Assembly: GCA_946885335.1 (NCBI GenBank) | Contig: CAMPGG010000221.1 | Span: forward strand, 1-5,765 | DNA length: 5,765 nucleotides | Direction: 5' to 3' | Source: an uncultured Chitinophagaceae bacterium | GTDB taxonomy: Bacteria > Bacteroidota > Bacteroidia > Chitinophagales > Chitinophagaceae | The notes under the pieces: model-generated | Databases searched by the model: none | The model's input: only the letters and a program-made list of their open reading frames with translations | What the model was told of the DNA's origin: nothing | Shown: piece after piece, positions 5,764 through 5,765 of the stretch | Position numbering within the stretch: the stretch's first letter is position 1 | Layout of the letters: every line of letters starts with the position of its first letter | Position numbers and translations under genes: made by a program

Positions 5764-5765
5764 CA

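Noticed and set aside
1..5765. CRISPR array, insertion sequence, prophage, toxin-antitoxin or defence system
   Set aside because: No spaced direct repeats, transposase or integrase motifs, or small paired genes were found; all substantial coding space is explained by housekeeping and metabolic genes.

Overview
The window looks like chromosome from a member of the Bacteroidota, most likely an environmental Chitinophagaceae-like organism; the family is a guess. Three observations support the phylum. The genes lack usable Shine-Dalgarno sequences and have AT-rich leaders. Exact copies of the Bacteroidota -7 element TAnnTTTG precede four of the five protein genes. The proteins have Bacteroidota-type features, such as a long S1 with an acidic N-terminal extension. 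The region is dense and mostly housekeeping. I see no CRISPR array, insertion sequence, phage gene, toxin-antitoxin pair or recognisable defence system.

Layout, left to right. Positions 1 to about 747 (minus) hold a lysophospholipid-type acyltransferase that runs off the left edge and has no in-frame ATG near its start. A gap of about 200 bp carries the divergent start regions. Ribosomal protein S1 (rpsA, 949-2862, plus) has six S1 domains and is followed by a clear hairpin terminator with a TTCG loop (2885-2913). A second, unrelated-looking PlsC-type acyltransferase (2996-3763, plus) converges with an acyl-CoA thioesterase of the hotdog fold (3784-4299, minus); only 20 bp separate their stop codons, and a perfect 16-bp palindrome lies there. 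The thioesterase is divergent from a monofunctional proline dehydrogenase (4424-5647, plus), and both have good -7 elements in the 124-bp gap between them. A tRNA-Val with anticodon GAC (5689-5763) closes the window.

Functionally, rpsA serves translation initiation, which matters in a lineage that relies little on Shine-Dalgarno pairing. The two acyltransferases and the thioesterase all handle acyl groups, for membrane lipid synthesis and acyl-CoA turnover. Proline dehydrogenase begins proline catabolism. The alternating strands and the separate promoters and terminator argue against one operon, so this is better read as neighbouring single-gene units than as a system.

The points most worth checking are the non-ATG or frameshifted start of the first acyltransferase, the altered catalytic motifs of the second (His-X5-Asp, and Gln where Glu is usual), and the eukaryote-like C-terminal signature of the proline dehydrogenase. 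No convincing novel system was found.
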